Positions 28,131-36,839 of a DNA stretch of 64,000 bases are shown here, piece after piece (position 1 is the first letter of the stretch; each line of letters starts with the position of its first letter). The DNA is taken from NCBI RefSeq assembly GCF_014199215.1, contig NZ_JACIJC010000001.1:1-64000 (forward strand), written 5' to 3'. Source of the DNA: Sphingobium boeckii (GTDB lineage: Bacteria > Pseudomonadota > Alphaproteobacteria > Sphingomonadales > Sphingomonadaceae). A program made the translations under genes and the position numbers. The notes beneath the pieces were generated by a model that was not told where the DNA came from, did not search any database, and saw nothing but the letters and a program-made list of their open reading frames with translations.

Positions 28131-28721
28131 ATGCCGATTTATTGCGATGAGAGCGGTGGCCTTTCAGCCGGCGCGATGATCTTCGCCGCGGTGAAGATCG
28201 AGGCGGATGCGGCCGACGCCCTGCTGATGCGCTTCAAGGCGGTGGCCGGCCTGCGCGGCGAAATGAAGGGCAGCCGGATTTCGCTGGTCGAGCGCGGGCT
28301 ATTCTTTGAATTTCTCGAACGCTTTGGCGGCCGCGCCATCATCGGCGAAGCGCGGCGGGAGCGGTTGGCCCCCGGCGTCCGCCCGGAAAAAGATCTCGAT
28401 CTGAAAACCTATGCCGCCTTGCTGGAGCATGTGGTGGAGGCGTGGCTGCCCGAAGTGAACGGTTGCGCCGAAGTGGTGATCGACGATGGCCGCTATGATG
28501 CGGCCCGGCTCAGCTTGGTACGCCAGGATATCGCCGCCATGCTTGGCACCTGCGGACGGGCACGTCTCGAAGACAGCAAGAGATCGGCCGGCGTGCAGAT
28601 CGCCGACGTGATCGCCAACTCGATGTTCAATCTGGCGATATCCTCGCCGCGAACCGAGCGTATCCGCCGCATCGCCGCGCCGTTCATCGACGCTTCCATT
28701 CTGCGGATCCGCCCGATCTGA
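28131..28721 (+). CDS. DUF3800 domain protein
   Basis: This 196-residue protein begins MPIYCDESGGLSAGAMIFAAVKI, the YxDESG start of the DUF3800 family, which has an RNase H-like fold. Further family points are VVIDDGRYDAARL near residue 118 and DSKRSAGVQIADVIANSMFNL near 147, where the acidic residues would complete a metal site. The activity is unproven; relatives often occur in phage-defence or mobile contexts. Here it follows ftsH by 30 bp and may be cotranscribed. It converges with the gene at 28728 with almost no gap. Confidence 0.85.
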   Translation: MPIYCDESGGLSAGAMIFAAVKIEADAADALLMRFKAVAGLRGEMKGSRISLVERGLFFEFLERFGGRAIIGEARRERLAPGVRPEKDLDLKTYAALLEHVVEAWLPEVNGCAEVVIDDGRYDAARLSLVRQDIAAMLGTCGRARLEDSKRSAGVQIADVIANSMFNLAISSPRTERIRRIAAPFIDASILRIRPI

Positions 28722-28727
28722 TCCCGC

Positions 28728-29279
28728 TCAGTTGGGCAGCGCGTCCGCGTCCACCTTTTCCACCCATTGCGGATAGAAGATCGGTTCGCGATTCGACCAG
28801 CCATGCGCGGTCGCCGCGGCCTCGCTGATCGATTGCAGCAACAGGCGGCGCTTTTCGGGATGCAGATGCGGCAGCGCCGCCGCCGCGCAGAAAGCACCCG
28901 GCAGCCAAGGCCGCGCCCCCGCGCCGATCAGCCGTTCATAGAGAAAGCGATAGGCGCCGAAGCTGACCAGCCGGTCCTGTCCGAGATCGAAAGCCGATAC
29001 CGTGACCAGCGGGGCCATGAATGGCTCCATGGCGTCAAGACCGCTGTCGTCGGGCACCATCGCGCGGATTTCGTGCAACCGCTCGTAGACGCGGGTCTGG
29101 GCGTTGATGCTGGCGGCTTCCACCACGTCGCGGGACCAAAGGTCCATCGCGTCGATTCGATCCAGCCCGATATCGAGCGATCTGCGGATATAGCGCTGCG
29201 TCCCCGCCGGAAAACTCGCGAATTCCTTCATTTCCGCCAGCGTCAATGCGCCTTCTGCTGGCCGTGCACTTATGCCCAT
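28728..29279 (-). CDS. Uncharacterised 183-residue protein
   Basis: I do not recognise a family. From the ATG at 29279, with a GGAGA site upstream, it reads MGISARPAEGALTLAEMKEF and is mostly helical with no signal peptide or membrane segment. The C-terminal part contains PHLHPEKRRLLLQSISEAAATAHGW. The frame is open further upstream to 29336, but that extension lacks a ribosome site. Codon use matches the neighbours. Confidence 0.65.
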   Translation of the reverse strand: MGISARPAEGALTLAEMKEFASFPAGTQRYIRRSLDIGLDRIDAMDLWSRDVVEAASINAQTRVYERLHEIRAMVPDDSGLDAMEPFMAPLVTVSAFDLGQDRLVSFGAYRFLYERLIGAGARPWLPGAFCAAAALPHLHPEKRRLLLQSISEAAATAHGWSNREPIFYPQWVEKVDADALPN

Positions 29280-29484
29280 AACCCAGTCTCCAGACTTTTG
29301 TCCCGAAGCAGACCGTGCGCCCATTGTGGTTAGCAAAGGCTTAAGCTCGCGTTCGGCCCCGATTAAGCTATGGAATCAGTTTTAGGGTCGCAGCGCAACC
29401 GGCTTGCGACGAAATTATTGCGCTGCACAAAAAGCCGCGCAAACAGTGTCCGCGCGGCAACAGTGGGAGGCTGTAAATCAGGGT

Positions 29485-29715
29485 TTATTTGCAGCGCTGG
29501 CGCTCTTCCTCCGCATCATAACCCGAGGAGGGTGCAGGATCCGTGCCGTTGCCCGGCTGCGCGATCGAAGGTGGATCGGAGGCGTCCATCGATTCGTCTA
29601 GCCCATGATCGAGCTTGGCGTCCTCGTCGGCCGGATCCTGATCAAGCCGCTCTGCGATATCGGTATCGCGGCCTGCGTCGCCGCGCCTAGCCTTGGTTTC
29701 GGCTGAATTTGTCAT
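29485..29715 (-). CDS. Small acidic protein of unknown function
   Basis: The 76-residue product (from the ATG at 29713-29715, AGGGAGAG site upstream) is very hydrophilic and rich in Asp and Glu (DTDIAERLDQDPADEDAKLDHGLDESMDASDPP), probably disordered. An extended frame to 29784 would add 23 residues including CFGCG, but has no ribosome site. It is divergent from the sensor kinase gene at 29827, with 111 bp between the two starts. Confidence 0.6.
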   Translation of the reverse strand: MTNSAETKARRGDAGRDTDIAERLDQDPADEDAKLDHGLDESMDASDPPSIAQPGNGTDPAPSSGYDAEEERQRCK

Positions 29716-29826
29716 GGCATCTCTCCCTTGAGCGGAGTCGATTCCGCAACCGAAACAACGGACGACACCGGATACGGGTTCCATTCGACCAAGCAGGGCC
29801 GCATTTCGACCAACGGCATAAGGGTT

Positions 29827-30978
29827 ATGGCGTCTTTGGGACTTTGGCCGCTAAATGGCGTGATGGATTTCGAACAACACGAACCGGAACGGCATCGCGC
29901 GGTTAGGCCGATCGTCGCATTTTATTCGATCATCGGCTTCTGGCTTTTCTACACCGTAATCGTCACGGCGAGGGCGGCGGTCATGGATTTCCCTTCGCAG
30001 GGCGAAATGATCCAGCGACGCGTGTTCGTGACAGCGGCCGGCATCGTGCTGACGTGGCTGCTCTATCTGCTGCTGAGGCGATTCGACCGGCAACCCTTGT
30101 GGTTGCGGATCACGACCGCGTTCATTGGCGCGATGCCGTGTGCGATCGCGGTGGCACTGGTGAATTATTATGTGTTCAACATTTACGATCCGTCCAACCT
30201 GTTTGACGAGCATGATCTCAAGCAGAAGCAGGAAGAGATGAGCATGATGAAGGAGATTGCCGAACTGGCGATCTCCCGCTTTTTCTTTTTTGCGGCCTGG
30301 GCTGCGCTCTATCTCGCCATTTCCTATGCCGGGGAAGTCCGCGCCGCCGAGCGCCGCGCCGCCCAATATGCGCGCGCGGCGCAGCAGGCCGAGCTGCGGT
30401 CGCTGCGCTATCAGGTGAATCCGCATTTCCTGTTCAACACGCTGAACTCCCTCAGCTCGCTCGTGATGAAGGGCCAGCCGGTGGAAGCGGAGGCGATGAT
30501 CATGAACCTCTCCACATTCTATCGCACATCGCTGTCCGGCGATCCGCTGGACGATGTCACATTGGAAGAAGAGGTGAAGCTCCAGCGGCTTTATCTCGAT
30601 ATCGAGGCCGTGCGCTTTCCCCAAAGGCTCAAGACCCGGTTCGAAATCCCGGACAAATTGCTCAAGGCGTGCGTGCCGGGCCTGATCCTTCAGCCGCTGG
30701 TGGAAAACGCGATCAAATACGGCGTCTCGCGCGCCAAAAAGCCGGTGACGATCGCGATCATGGCGCGCAGCGAATCGGGCCGGCTGATCGTGACGGTGAC
30801 GGACAATGGCAATCCGATCGAAGACGCCTGCGAACATGGCAGCGGCATCGGGCTGGCCAATGTGCGGGACAGGCTGGCCGCGCGGTTCGGCGCTCAAGCC
30901 TCGATCGAATGGCTTGCGCCCGAAGGCGGCGGCTTCGTCGTCCGCCTGATCATGCCTGAAGTCTATCGTGGCTGCTGA
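29827..30978 (+). CDS. LytS/YehU-type sensor histidine kinase
   Basis: The product has four membrane segments (IVAFYSIIGFWLFYTVIV; VFVTAAGIVLTWLLYLLL; ITTAFIGAMPCAIAVALV; FFFFAAWAALYLAISYAG). A His_kinase domain follows, with the phosphorylated histidine in RYQVNPHFLFNTLNSLSSL, and then a HATPase domain (LILQPLVENAIKYGVS; VTVTDNGNP; GSGIGLANVRDRL). No sensing domain outside the membrane is visible. The ATG at 29827 (383 residues) is chosen because AAGGG precedes it; ATG at 29863 or an upstream TTG at 29728 are alternatives. Its partner regulator follows 22 bp after the stop. Confidence 0.92.
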   Translation: MASLGLWPLNGVMDFEQHEPERHRAVRPIVAFYSIIGFWLFYTVIVTARAAVMDFPSQGEMIQRRVFVTAAGIVLTWLLYLLLRRFDRQPLWLRITTAFIGAMPCAIAVALVNYYVFNIYDPSNLFDEHDLKQKQEEMSMMKEIAELAISRFFFFAAWAALYLAISYAGEVRAAERRAAQYARAAQQAELRSLRYQVNPHFLFNTLNSLSSLVMKGQPVEAEAMIMNLSTFYRTSLSGDPLDDVTLEEEVKLQRLYLDIEAVRFPQRLKTRFEIPDKLLKACVPGLILQPLVENAIKYGVSRAKKPVTIAIMARSESGRLIVTVTDNGNPIEDACEHGSGIGLANVRDRLAARFGAQASIEWLAPEGGGFVVRLIMPEVYRGC

Positions 30979-31000
30979 AGACACGATACCATGCTGCGCC

Positions 31001-31735
31001 ATGCGCACTTTGATCGTCGACGATGAACCGCTGGCGATCGAAAGGCTCCAGCTCATCTGCGCCAAGGAGCCGATGATCGAAGTGGTGGGCACGGCCTCGG
31101 ACGGGGCCGCGGCGCTGCGGCTGGTCGAGGCGCTTCAACCCGATTTGCTGCTGCTGGATATCTCCATGCCCGAACTGGATGGCATCGGAGTGGCCCGCGC
31201 GCTCGTCCGTCGCCCCGGTCCGCGCCCCGCAATCATCTTCGTCACAGCCTTTGACGGCTTCGCGGTGGAGGCGTTCGATATCGAGGCGGTGGATTATGTG
31301 CTCAAGCCGGTCTCGCCCGAAAGGCTGGTGCGGGCCGTAGCGCGCGTTGCCGAGCGCAGCAGTCAGCAGGGAGATATAGACGCGCCGCCCGTCGTTGAAT
31401 CGGCTTATGCCGATGAATTTTGGGTGCCGCACCGGGCCGAACTGATCCGGATCGCATCCCAGGATATCGAGCGGATCGAGGCGGAACGCGATTATATGCG
31501 GCTTCATGTGGGTGGCCGCAGCTTTCTGCTCCACCATACCATCGCATCGCTGGAGCAACGGCTTGATCCGGCCCGATTCATCCGGCTGCATCGCTCGCTG
31601 ATCGTCAGACGCGATCGCATCCGCAAGCTGCGCCATGACGGCAGCGGGGTGTGGTTCGCCGATCTCGGCGATGATGGCGAAGTTCGGATCGGGCGCACGT
31701 ATCTGACAGCCGCCAAATCCATCGCGGGTCGCTAG
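31001..31735 (+). CDS. LytTR-family response regulator
   Basis: This 244-residue regulator is the partner of the kinase upstream. It has a receiver domain (MRTLIVDDEPLAIERLQLI, phospho-acceptor Asp in LLLLDISMPELDG, ending VDYVLKPVSPERLVRAVARV) and a LytTR DNA-binding domain (FWVPHRAELIRIASQDIERIEAERDYMRLHVGG...FIRLHRSLIVRRDRIRKL). LytTR regulators bind direct repeats upstream of secreted or cell-envelope genes; the target is not evident here. A frame starting at a GTG inside the kinase end (30968) would add 11 residues. A strong hairpin 6 bp after the stop ends the unit. Confidence 0.93.
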   Translation: MRTLIVDDEPLAIERLQLICAKEPMIEVVGTASDGAAALRLVEALQPDLLLLDISMPELDGIGVARALVRRPGPRPAIIFVTAFDGFAVEAFDIEAVDYVLKPVSPERLVRAVARVAERSSQQGDIDAPPVVESAYADEFWVPHRAELIRIASQDIERIEAERDYMRLHVGGRSFLLHHTIASLEQRLDPARFIRLHRSLIVRRDRIRKLRHDGSGVWFADLGDDGEVRIGRTYLTAAKSIAGR

Positions 31736-31740
31736 ATAAA

Positions 31741-31778
31741 GAAACGCCTCCGGCCCAAGGGTAGGCCGGAGGCGTTTC
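31741..31778. terminator. Strong bidirectional hairpin terminator
   Basis: GAAACGCCTCCGGCC (31741-31755) pairs perfectly with GGCCGGAGGCGTTTC (31764-31778) around an 8-base loop. The A-rich left base and TTTC right base make it work in both directions, between the response regulator and the convergent UrcA gene. Confidence 0.85.
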
Positions 31779-31829
31779 CGTCATGAGCCGGTGTGGGGAA
31801 AACCGCTTAACCCCGCATCGGCTACGGGA

Positions 31830-32210
31830 TCAGCGTTTGCTGACCCCGATGGCTTCGGTCGCGCCAAGGCTGGCCAGGCGGCTTCCGCTCGCCCGCTCTG
31901 CAATGGCGACCTGGATATCGGCACCGGCCTTTTCCAAGGCAGCGATCCGGCACGTCCGCGCATTCTGCATCGCACGCAGATCCCGGCTGTCGCGAACGCC
32001 GCAAATGCGGTTTGCGGCCGATTTCACACGCTGGTTGAGACGGCTTACGCCCTCGGCGGTGGAAAGGTTGAGATCGCGGAACGACACCTGCGTCGAGACC
32101 GATTCCTTGATAGTGCCGGCATGGGCCGGCGCCATGGCGGCGATCAGCGAGAGGCTGGCGGCGGTTGCGAATATGGCCGAATAAACGGCGCGTGCCTTGT
32201 GAGCATACAT
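31830..32210 (-). CDS. UrcA family protein
   Basis: The 126-residue secreted protein starts MYAHKARAVYSAIFATAASL, with a signal peptide ending APAHA, and has the UrcA core STQVSFRDLNLSTAEGVSRLNQRVKSAANRICG with two paired cysteines (ICG and ARTC). UrcA proteins are small periplasmic proteins of unknown role, frequent in Sphingomonadales and Caulobacterales. The ATG at 32210 has a GGAAGGA site; the longer frame to 32306 has none. It stands alone. Confidence 0.85.
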   Translation of the reverse strand: MYAHKARAVYSAIFATAASLSLIAAMAPAHAGTIKESVSTQVSFRDLNLSTAEGVSRLNQRVKSAANRICGVRDSRDLRAMQNARTCRIAALEKAGADIQVAIAERASGSRLASLGATEAIGVSKR

Positions 32211-32507
32211 GGGACTATCCTTCCTGAAACAATGGGTCGCTTTGGCAGCCCCCTTAAGGGAAGGAGCAGCCGGGGTGCGGGCGGGCCGTTTCGGGTCTGG
32301 GAACACCGTCCGACCCGCCGCGCATCGTTCATCTACAAGCGACGTGAGACAGTTTCGCGTCCGCTTCGACCGGCGTCAGGCGCGGGTCTGCAAACGGAAA
32401 ATAGCCCGACGAACAGCATAGAGCGTTCGACGAGCGGTTTTGCTTTATGAATGTTTCGTCAGGAAGGGCGCGTTTGTTTCAATAACATGACCCGAACACG
32501 AAACGAA

Positions 32508-33287
32508 TCACGCGGTGCGTTTTACGTTCACGCTCTGGGCCATCATCTCCGCGGTGCCGAATATCGTCATGAAGGCGATATCGGTGGCATCGCGTCCCGT
32601 CGCGATCCTGGCGATCTCTCCTGGCAGCGCCATGTTCGTGGGGTCTACCAGATGCCAGCCATCCGCGAGCCAGATTTCCACCACGGCATGAAAATCCTGG
32701 GGCGTCACATCGGGTGCGTAAGCGGAGACCATCCTGGCAGGAATGCGCGCCGCCCGCGCCAGCGCGATAAGCAGATGCGCATAATCCCGACACACGCCCT
32801 GGCGCTGGACGAAGGTTGCCATAGCACTCGTCTCGCTATCGCTGGATCCGGGCACATACGCCATTTCACGGTTCATCCAATCCAGCATGGCCATAATCTT
32901 CTGGCCACCCATCGCATCGCCGAACCGCGATTCGACGAACGGCTCAAACCGATCCGCCTCCACATAGCGGCTGGGCATGATATAGGGCAGCACGAGCGAA
33001 GGCAGATCGCGCGGATCGGCCGCTTCCAGCCCATCCAGCGCGATGAGCGGACGATCGATATCCACCAGCGCGCTGTAAACCGCGTGAAACGTGCCTTGGC
33101 CGACAGCCCAGGTGCGCTGCCCGATCGATTCCTCGCCGGCCACCGGACGCAGCTTTTCGGGAGAGCTGACCGTCAATTTGTCGCCTATCAGACGCTGGTC
33201 CGCCATTTGCGCGACCTCGATCTGCAAAAGAACGTCCGCCGCTTCGGCAAACTGGTAATCGAGCATAACGTCTATTTCGAGCTGCAT
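32508..33287 (-). CDS. Transglutaminase-like cysteine protease family protein
   Basis: This 259-residue protein has an N-terminal beta domain (MQLEIDVMLDYQFAEAADVLLQIEVAQM) and a transglutaminase-like core with the Cys-His-Asp triad: GVCRDYAHLLIALARAARIPARMV, then DFHAVVEIWLADGWHLVDPTNM. It has no signal peptide and is likely cytoplasmic. The family includes proteases and amidases; the substrate is unknown. The start at 33287 is 87 bp from the divergent cupin gene. A relation to the cupin gene is possible but unproven. Confidence 0.88.
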   Translation of the reverse strand: MQLEIDVMLDYQFAEAADVLLQIEVAQMADQRLIGDKLTVSSPEKLRPVAGEESIGQRTWAVGQGTFHAVYSALVDIDRPLIALDGLEAADPRDLPSLVLPYIMPSRYVEADRFEPFVESRFGDAMGGQKIMAMLDWMNREMAYVPGSSDSETSAMATFVQRQGVCRDYAHLLIALARAARIPARMVSAYAPDVTPQDFHAVVEIWLADGWHLVDPTNMALPGEIARIATGRDATDIAFMTIFGTAEMMAQSVNVKRTA

Positions 33288-33374
33288 GTGACTGCCCTAG
33301 TCTTGTGGAGAACGCCCCGCCAGCGGGAAAGATTGTCATGGGAATGAAGCATTTGAATTCTAACCGGAGCGCAT

Positions 33375-34397
33375 ATGGCCAGCGGCAAACATAAATTCGC
33401 ACGCAACGCGGCCCCAACGATCAATGATGATCTTCGGTTGCGGATCGCCGAAGATTTGTTGCTGGGCGCGGATCGCGACCTCGTGATCCAGCGGCTGGCA
33501 TCCATGGGCATCAGCGGCCAACTGGCGCAGAGCGAAGTCGAGCGGGCCGAAAAAAGCCCCTATTTCAAGGCCGCAGGGCGACTATCCGCGCGGCTGAAGA
33601 AGCGGGACTGGCTGCTGGCCAATCAGGCGAAATTGGCAATGGGCGTGACCGAAGTGCCGCGCAGACATAAGCTGGCGGCCGCCGACTTCTTTCGCGATTT
33701 CTACCACGCGCACCGCCCAGTGCTGCTGAGCGGATTGATCGATCACTGGCCCGCGCGCGAAAAATGGTCGCTGGATCATTTGCACGCCCAACACGGCTTT
33801 GCGCTGATCCGCGCGCAATGGGAGCGGGAACGCGACCCTGATTACGAAGTGAATTCCACAGCGCATGGCGAGACGCGGCCTTTCGCGGAATTCCTGGCCA
33901 GGCTGCGCACGCCCAACAATGATGTCTATATGACTGCGAACAATCATGATCATAACCGGCAGGCGCTGGCGGCCTTATGGGAGGATGTGGGCGGCATCCC
34001 CGGCTATCTGTCCGATGAACCGGGCCGCGACGGCTTTCTGTGGATCGGCCCCAAGGGCACGATCACGCCCTGGCATCATGATCTGACCAACAATTTGCTC
34101 TTGCAGATTTCAGGCACCAAACGCGTCCTGCTCGCCGCCAGCCACGATATCGCACTGATGCGCAACAGCCGTCATTGCTTCAGCGACTGGGGCGGCGAGG
34201 CGTTGCCGCCCGGCCCCGCAACGGGTCAACGCCCTGCGATCCTGAGTGTGGATATCGCACCGGGCGACATCCTGTTCATCCCCGTGGGCTGGTGGCATCA
34301 TGTAGAAGCATTGGATGTAACGATCGGCATGTCTTTCACCAATTTTGCCGCCGACAATGATTTCTACAGTCATTACGATAGCTATGGGGCGCATTGA
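33375..34397 (+). CDS. Cupin-8 / JmjC-like 2-oxoglutarate oxygenase family protein
   Basis: This 340-residue protein has an N-terminal helical part and a C-terminal JmjC-like barrel. The barrel has the PVLLSGLIDHWPAREKWSLDHL entry typical of cupin_8, the Fe-binding HxD (TPWHHDLTNNLLLQISGTKRVLL) and the distal histidine in PVGWWHHVEALDVTIGMSF. Proteins of this kind hydroxylate amino-acid side chains using 2-oxoglutarate and iron; the target here is unknown. The ligand set is complete, so activity is plausible. Confidence 0.88.
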   Translation: MASGKHKFARNAAPTINDDLRLRIAEDLLLGADRDLVIQRLASMGISGQLAQSEVERAEKSPYFKAAGRLSARLKKRDWLLANQAKLAMGVTEVPRRHKLAAADFFRDFYHAHRPVLLSGLIDHWPAREKWSLDHLHAQHGFALIRAQWERERDPDYEVNSTAHGETRPFAEFLARLRTPNNDVYMTANNHDHNRQALAALWEDVGGIPGYLSDEPGRDGFLWIGPKGTITPWHHDLTNNLLLQISGTKRVLLAASHDIALMRNSRHCFSDWGGEALPPGPATGQRPAILSVDIAPGDILFIPVGWWHHVEALDVTIGMSFTNFAADNDFYSHYDSYGAH

Positions 34398-34502
34398 GGC
34401 GCTGGGTTAACCAGTTAACATCCGGTTTCGGCACTGTGCCACGGCGGAACAGCGCAAAATCGGGGGCAGAAGCAATGCCCGAAGCGCGATAGACGCACAC
34501 AC

Positions 34503-35513
34503 ATGAGCGCTCTGAATGCCATCATCCGCTGGAAAAAGGCGATCGTTCTCGGCGCTCTTCTGCTGGGCATAGCTTCCGGTCACGCAGGGCTTGACGCAGT
34601 GGCGGAGCGCGCGGGGCAAAAGCGTGCGATCGCTCCCATCATCGCCCAACGCTATGAAGCGCAACAGCATTTTCCCGGCAGCGCCACATTGTATATGGCC
34701 GAAGACGATGCCGCGCCTGCGCCCGGCGTGACGGGCACTGCCACGCTGCCGCCCTTGCCGGCGTTCGCAACGCTGCCATCGGGCGGCGATGGCAGCGTGA
34801 TCGCGGCGGCATCCACGGTGTTTCACGGCCGCACCGCACTGGACGCCGCCCGCGCGCTCACCTGCCTGACGGCCGGCATCTATTATGAAGCCGCGAGCGA
34901 GAGCGACGAAGGGCAGCGCGCCGTGGCCCAGGTGATCCTCAATCGCGTGCGGCACCCCGCTTTTCCCGATAGCGTTTGCGGCGTGGTGTATCAGGGATCG
35001 GAGCGGCTCAGCGGCTGCCAGTTCAGCTTCAGTTGCGATGGCGCGATGGCGCGTGCCCCTTCACGCGCGGGATGGGCACGCGCGCAGCGGATTGCAGCGC
35101 ACGCTTTGGCTGGATCGGTCTACGCGCCGGTTGGCCTGGCGACGCATTATCATACCTTTGCAGTCCGCCCGGCCTGGAACAGGAGCCTGGTGATGACCGA
35201 TGCGATCGGCGCGCATTTCTTTCATCGCTGGCAAGGCTATTGGGGCACGCCCGCGGCCTTTGCCCAAGCCTATTCGGGGATGGAACCGGTGCCCGGCCCC
35301 AAGCGCCCCGTCGCTTTGCGCGCGGCGGCGATAGCGCCGGACGAAACCAGGCCGGTGACTATAGGCGTCACGTCTCCCGCCTTTGCGCGCATACAGCCTG
35401 AATACAGCACGAGCGGCGAAGCGCTTTCGGGCATGGCAACGGGCGATCCGGACTCGCAGATCGTGGAGAAATATCGCGATAGCGGGACGTGGATCGGCAG
35501 CCATAGCCAATAG
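34503..35513 (+). CDS. Cell-wall hydrolase (SleB-like)
   Basis: This 336-residue exported protein has an N-terminal signal anchor (AIVLGALLLGIASGHAG), a proline/alanine linker and a Hydrolase_2 (SleB-type) domain at about 115-235: CLTAGIYYEAASESDEGQRAVAQVILNRVRHPAFPDSVCGVVYQG, followed by CQFSFSCDG and the VGLATHYHTFAVRPAW tail. The family cleaves peptidoglycan and carries the catalytic glutamate in IYYEAAS. It converges with gltX, with 18 bp between stops. Confidence 0.92.
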   Translation: MSALNAIIRWKKAIVLGALLLGIASGHAGLDAVAERAGQKRAIAPIIAQRYEAQQHFPGSATLYMAEDDAAPAPGVTGTATLPPLPAFATLPSGGDGSVIAAASTVFHGRTALDAARALTCLTAGIYYEAASESDEGQRAVAQVILNRVRHPAFPDSVCGVVYQGSERLSGCQFSFSCDGAMARAPSRAGWARAQRIAAHALAGSVYAPVGLATHYHTFAVRPAWNRSLVMTDAIGAHFFHRWQGYWGTPAAFAQAYSGMEPVPGPKRPVALRAAAIAPDETRPVTIGVTSPAFARIQPEYSTSGEALSGMATGDPDSQIVEKYRDSGTWIGSHSQ

Positions 35514-35531
35514 TCTACGCCGCTTGGTTGA

Positions 35532-36839
35532 CTAAGCGCGCAGCCTTTCAAGCGCCCGATCCCGGCCGATCAGCGGCAGCATCGCCGCCATATCCGGGCC
35601 ATGCTCTAGTCCCGTCAGCGCGAGGCGAAGCGGCAGGAACAGCGCCTTGCCCTTGCGGCCAGTCCGTTCTTTCAAAGCGGCCGTGAGCGCCAGCCAGGGA
35701 GCGCTTGCCCAGTCGATTCCGGCCGCGATCTCCGCCGCCTCGGCCAGATAGGCGCGATCCTCGTCGGATAGCGTGGCGCGCGCGATCGGGCCTTCGACCA
35801 CCGCCCACCAATCCGCCGCCTGGGCCACGGTCTCTAGATTGGGACGGATCGCTTCCCATCCCTTGTCATCCATCCCCGCGGGCAGACGATCCACGACATC
35901 GGCAAAGGGCAATTGATGGATGATGCGCGCATTGAGCGCCGCCAGTTCGGCCTCATCGAACCGCGCGGGTGCGCGACCGAATCGGGCGAAATCAAAGCTC
36001 TCGATCAGCGGCGCGGGATCGATCAGCGCTTCCACCGGATCACTGGTGCCGATCCGCGCCAGCTTGGCGATGACCGTGGCGGGTTCGATCCCCTGTTCGC
36101 GGAAATGCGCGACGCCGAGCGAACCAAGCCGTTTGGAGAGCTTGCCCTCGCTGCCCGTGAGCAGCGCCTCATGCGCAAAGGCGGGCGCGGGCGCGCCGAG
36201 CGCGGCGAACATCTGAAGTTGCGTGGCGGTGTTGGACACATGATCCTCCCCGCGCACGACATGGGTGATCCCCATATCCACATCGTCGATCGCGGACGGC
36301 AGCATATAGAGCCAGCTCCCGTCAGCGCGGCGGATGACGGGATCGGACAGCAGCTTCGGATCGAAACGCTGTTCACCGCGGATCAGATCGGTCCACACGA
36401 TCGGCGCATCATGATCCAGCCTGAAACGCCAGTGCGGCGTGCGACCTTCCGGCACCGGCGCATCAACCGGCTGGCGCTCATAGACCGGCGGCAGGCCGCG
36501 CCCGAGCAATATCTTCCGGCGCAAATCCAGTTCTTCGGGCGTTTCGTAACAAGCATAAACCCGGCCCGCGGCCTTGAGCAGCTCGAACTTCGCTTCATAG
36601 AGCGCAAAGCGTTCGGACTGGCGCGCTTCACCATCCCAGTTCAGCCCCAGCCACGCCAGATCAGCGCGGATCGAGACGACATTTTCCTCCGTCGAGCGCT
36701 CGGCGTCGGTATCGTCGATCCGCAGCAGGAAGCGGCCGCCCTTCTTTTGCGCCCACATCCAATTGTGAAGTGCGGCGCGGATATTGCCGACATGAAGCCG
36801 CCCGGTGGGCGACGGCGCGAAGCGGGTGATGACTGTCAT
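35532..36839 (-). CDS. gltX: Glutamate-tRNA ligase
   Basis: This 435-residue class I synthetase has PSPTGRLHVGNIR (HIGH-type motif) near the N terminus, the LRIDDTD element, and KLSKR (GSEGKLSKRLGSL) near residue 240. It is shorter than the usual 470-residue bacterial enzyme, as in the second GluRS type of alphaproteobacteria, which often have two gltX copies and use one to charge tRNA-Gln for amidation. Its start overlaps the nadE stop by ATGA, so it is translated from the nadE message. Confidence 0.95.
   Translation of the reverse strand: MTVITRFAPSPTGRLHVGNIRAALHNWMWAQKKGGRFLLRIDDTDAERSTEENVVSIRADLAWLGLNWDGEARQSERFALYEAKFELLKAAGRVYACYETPEELDLRRKILLGRGLPPVYERQPVDAPVPEGRTPHWRFRLDHDAPIVWTDLIRGEQRFDPKLLSDPVIRRADGSWLYMLPSAIDDVDMGITHVVRGEDHVSNTATQLQMFAALGAPAPAFAHEALLTGSEGKLSKRLGSLGVAHFREQGIEPATVIAKLARIGTSDPVEALIDPAPLIESFDFARFGRAPARFDEAELAALNARIIHQLPFADVVDRLPAGMDDKGWEAIRPNLETVAQAADWWAVVEGPIARATLSDEDRAYLAEAAEIAAGIDWASAPWLALTAALKERTGRKGKALFLPLRLALTGLEHGPDMAAMLPLIGRDRALERLRA

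Noticed and set aside
32211-32450. EcfG-type stress promoter (GGAAC...CGTT) upstream of the UrcA gene
   Set aside because: GGAAC and CGTT occur, but separated by 21 bp rather than 16-17, and in the wrong orientation for the gene.
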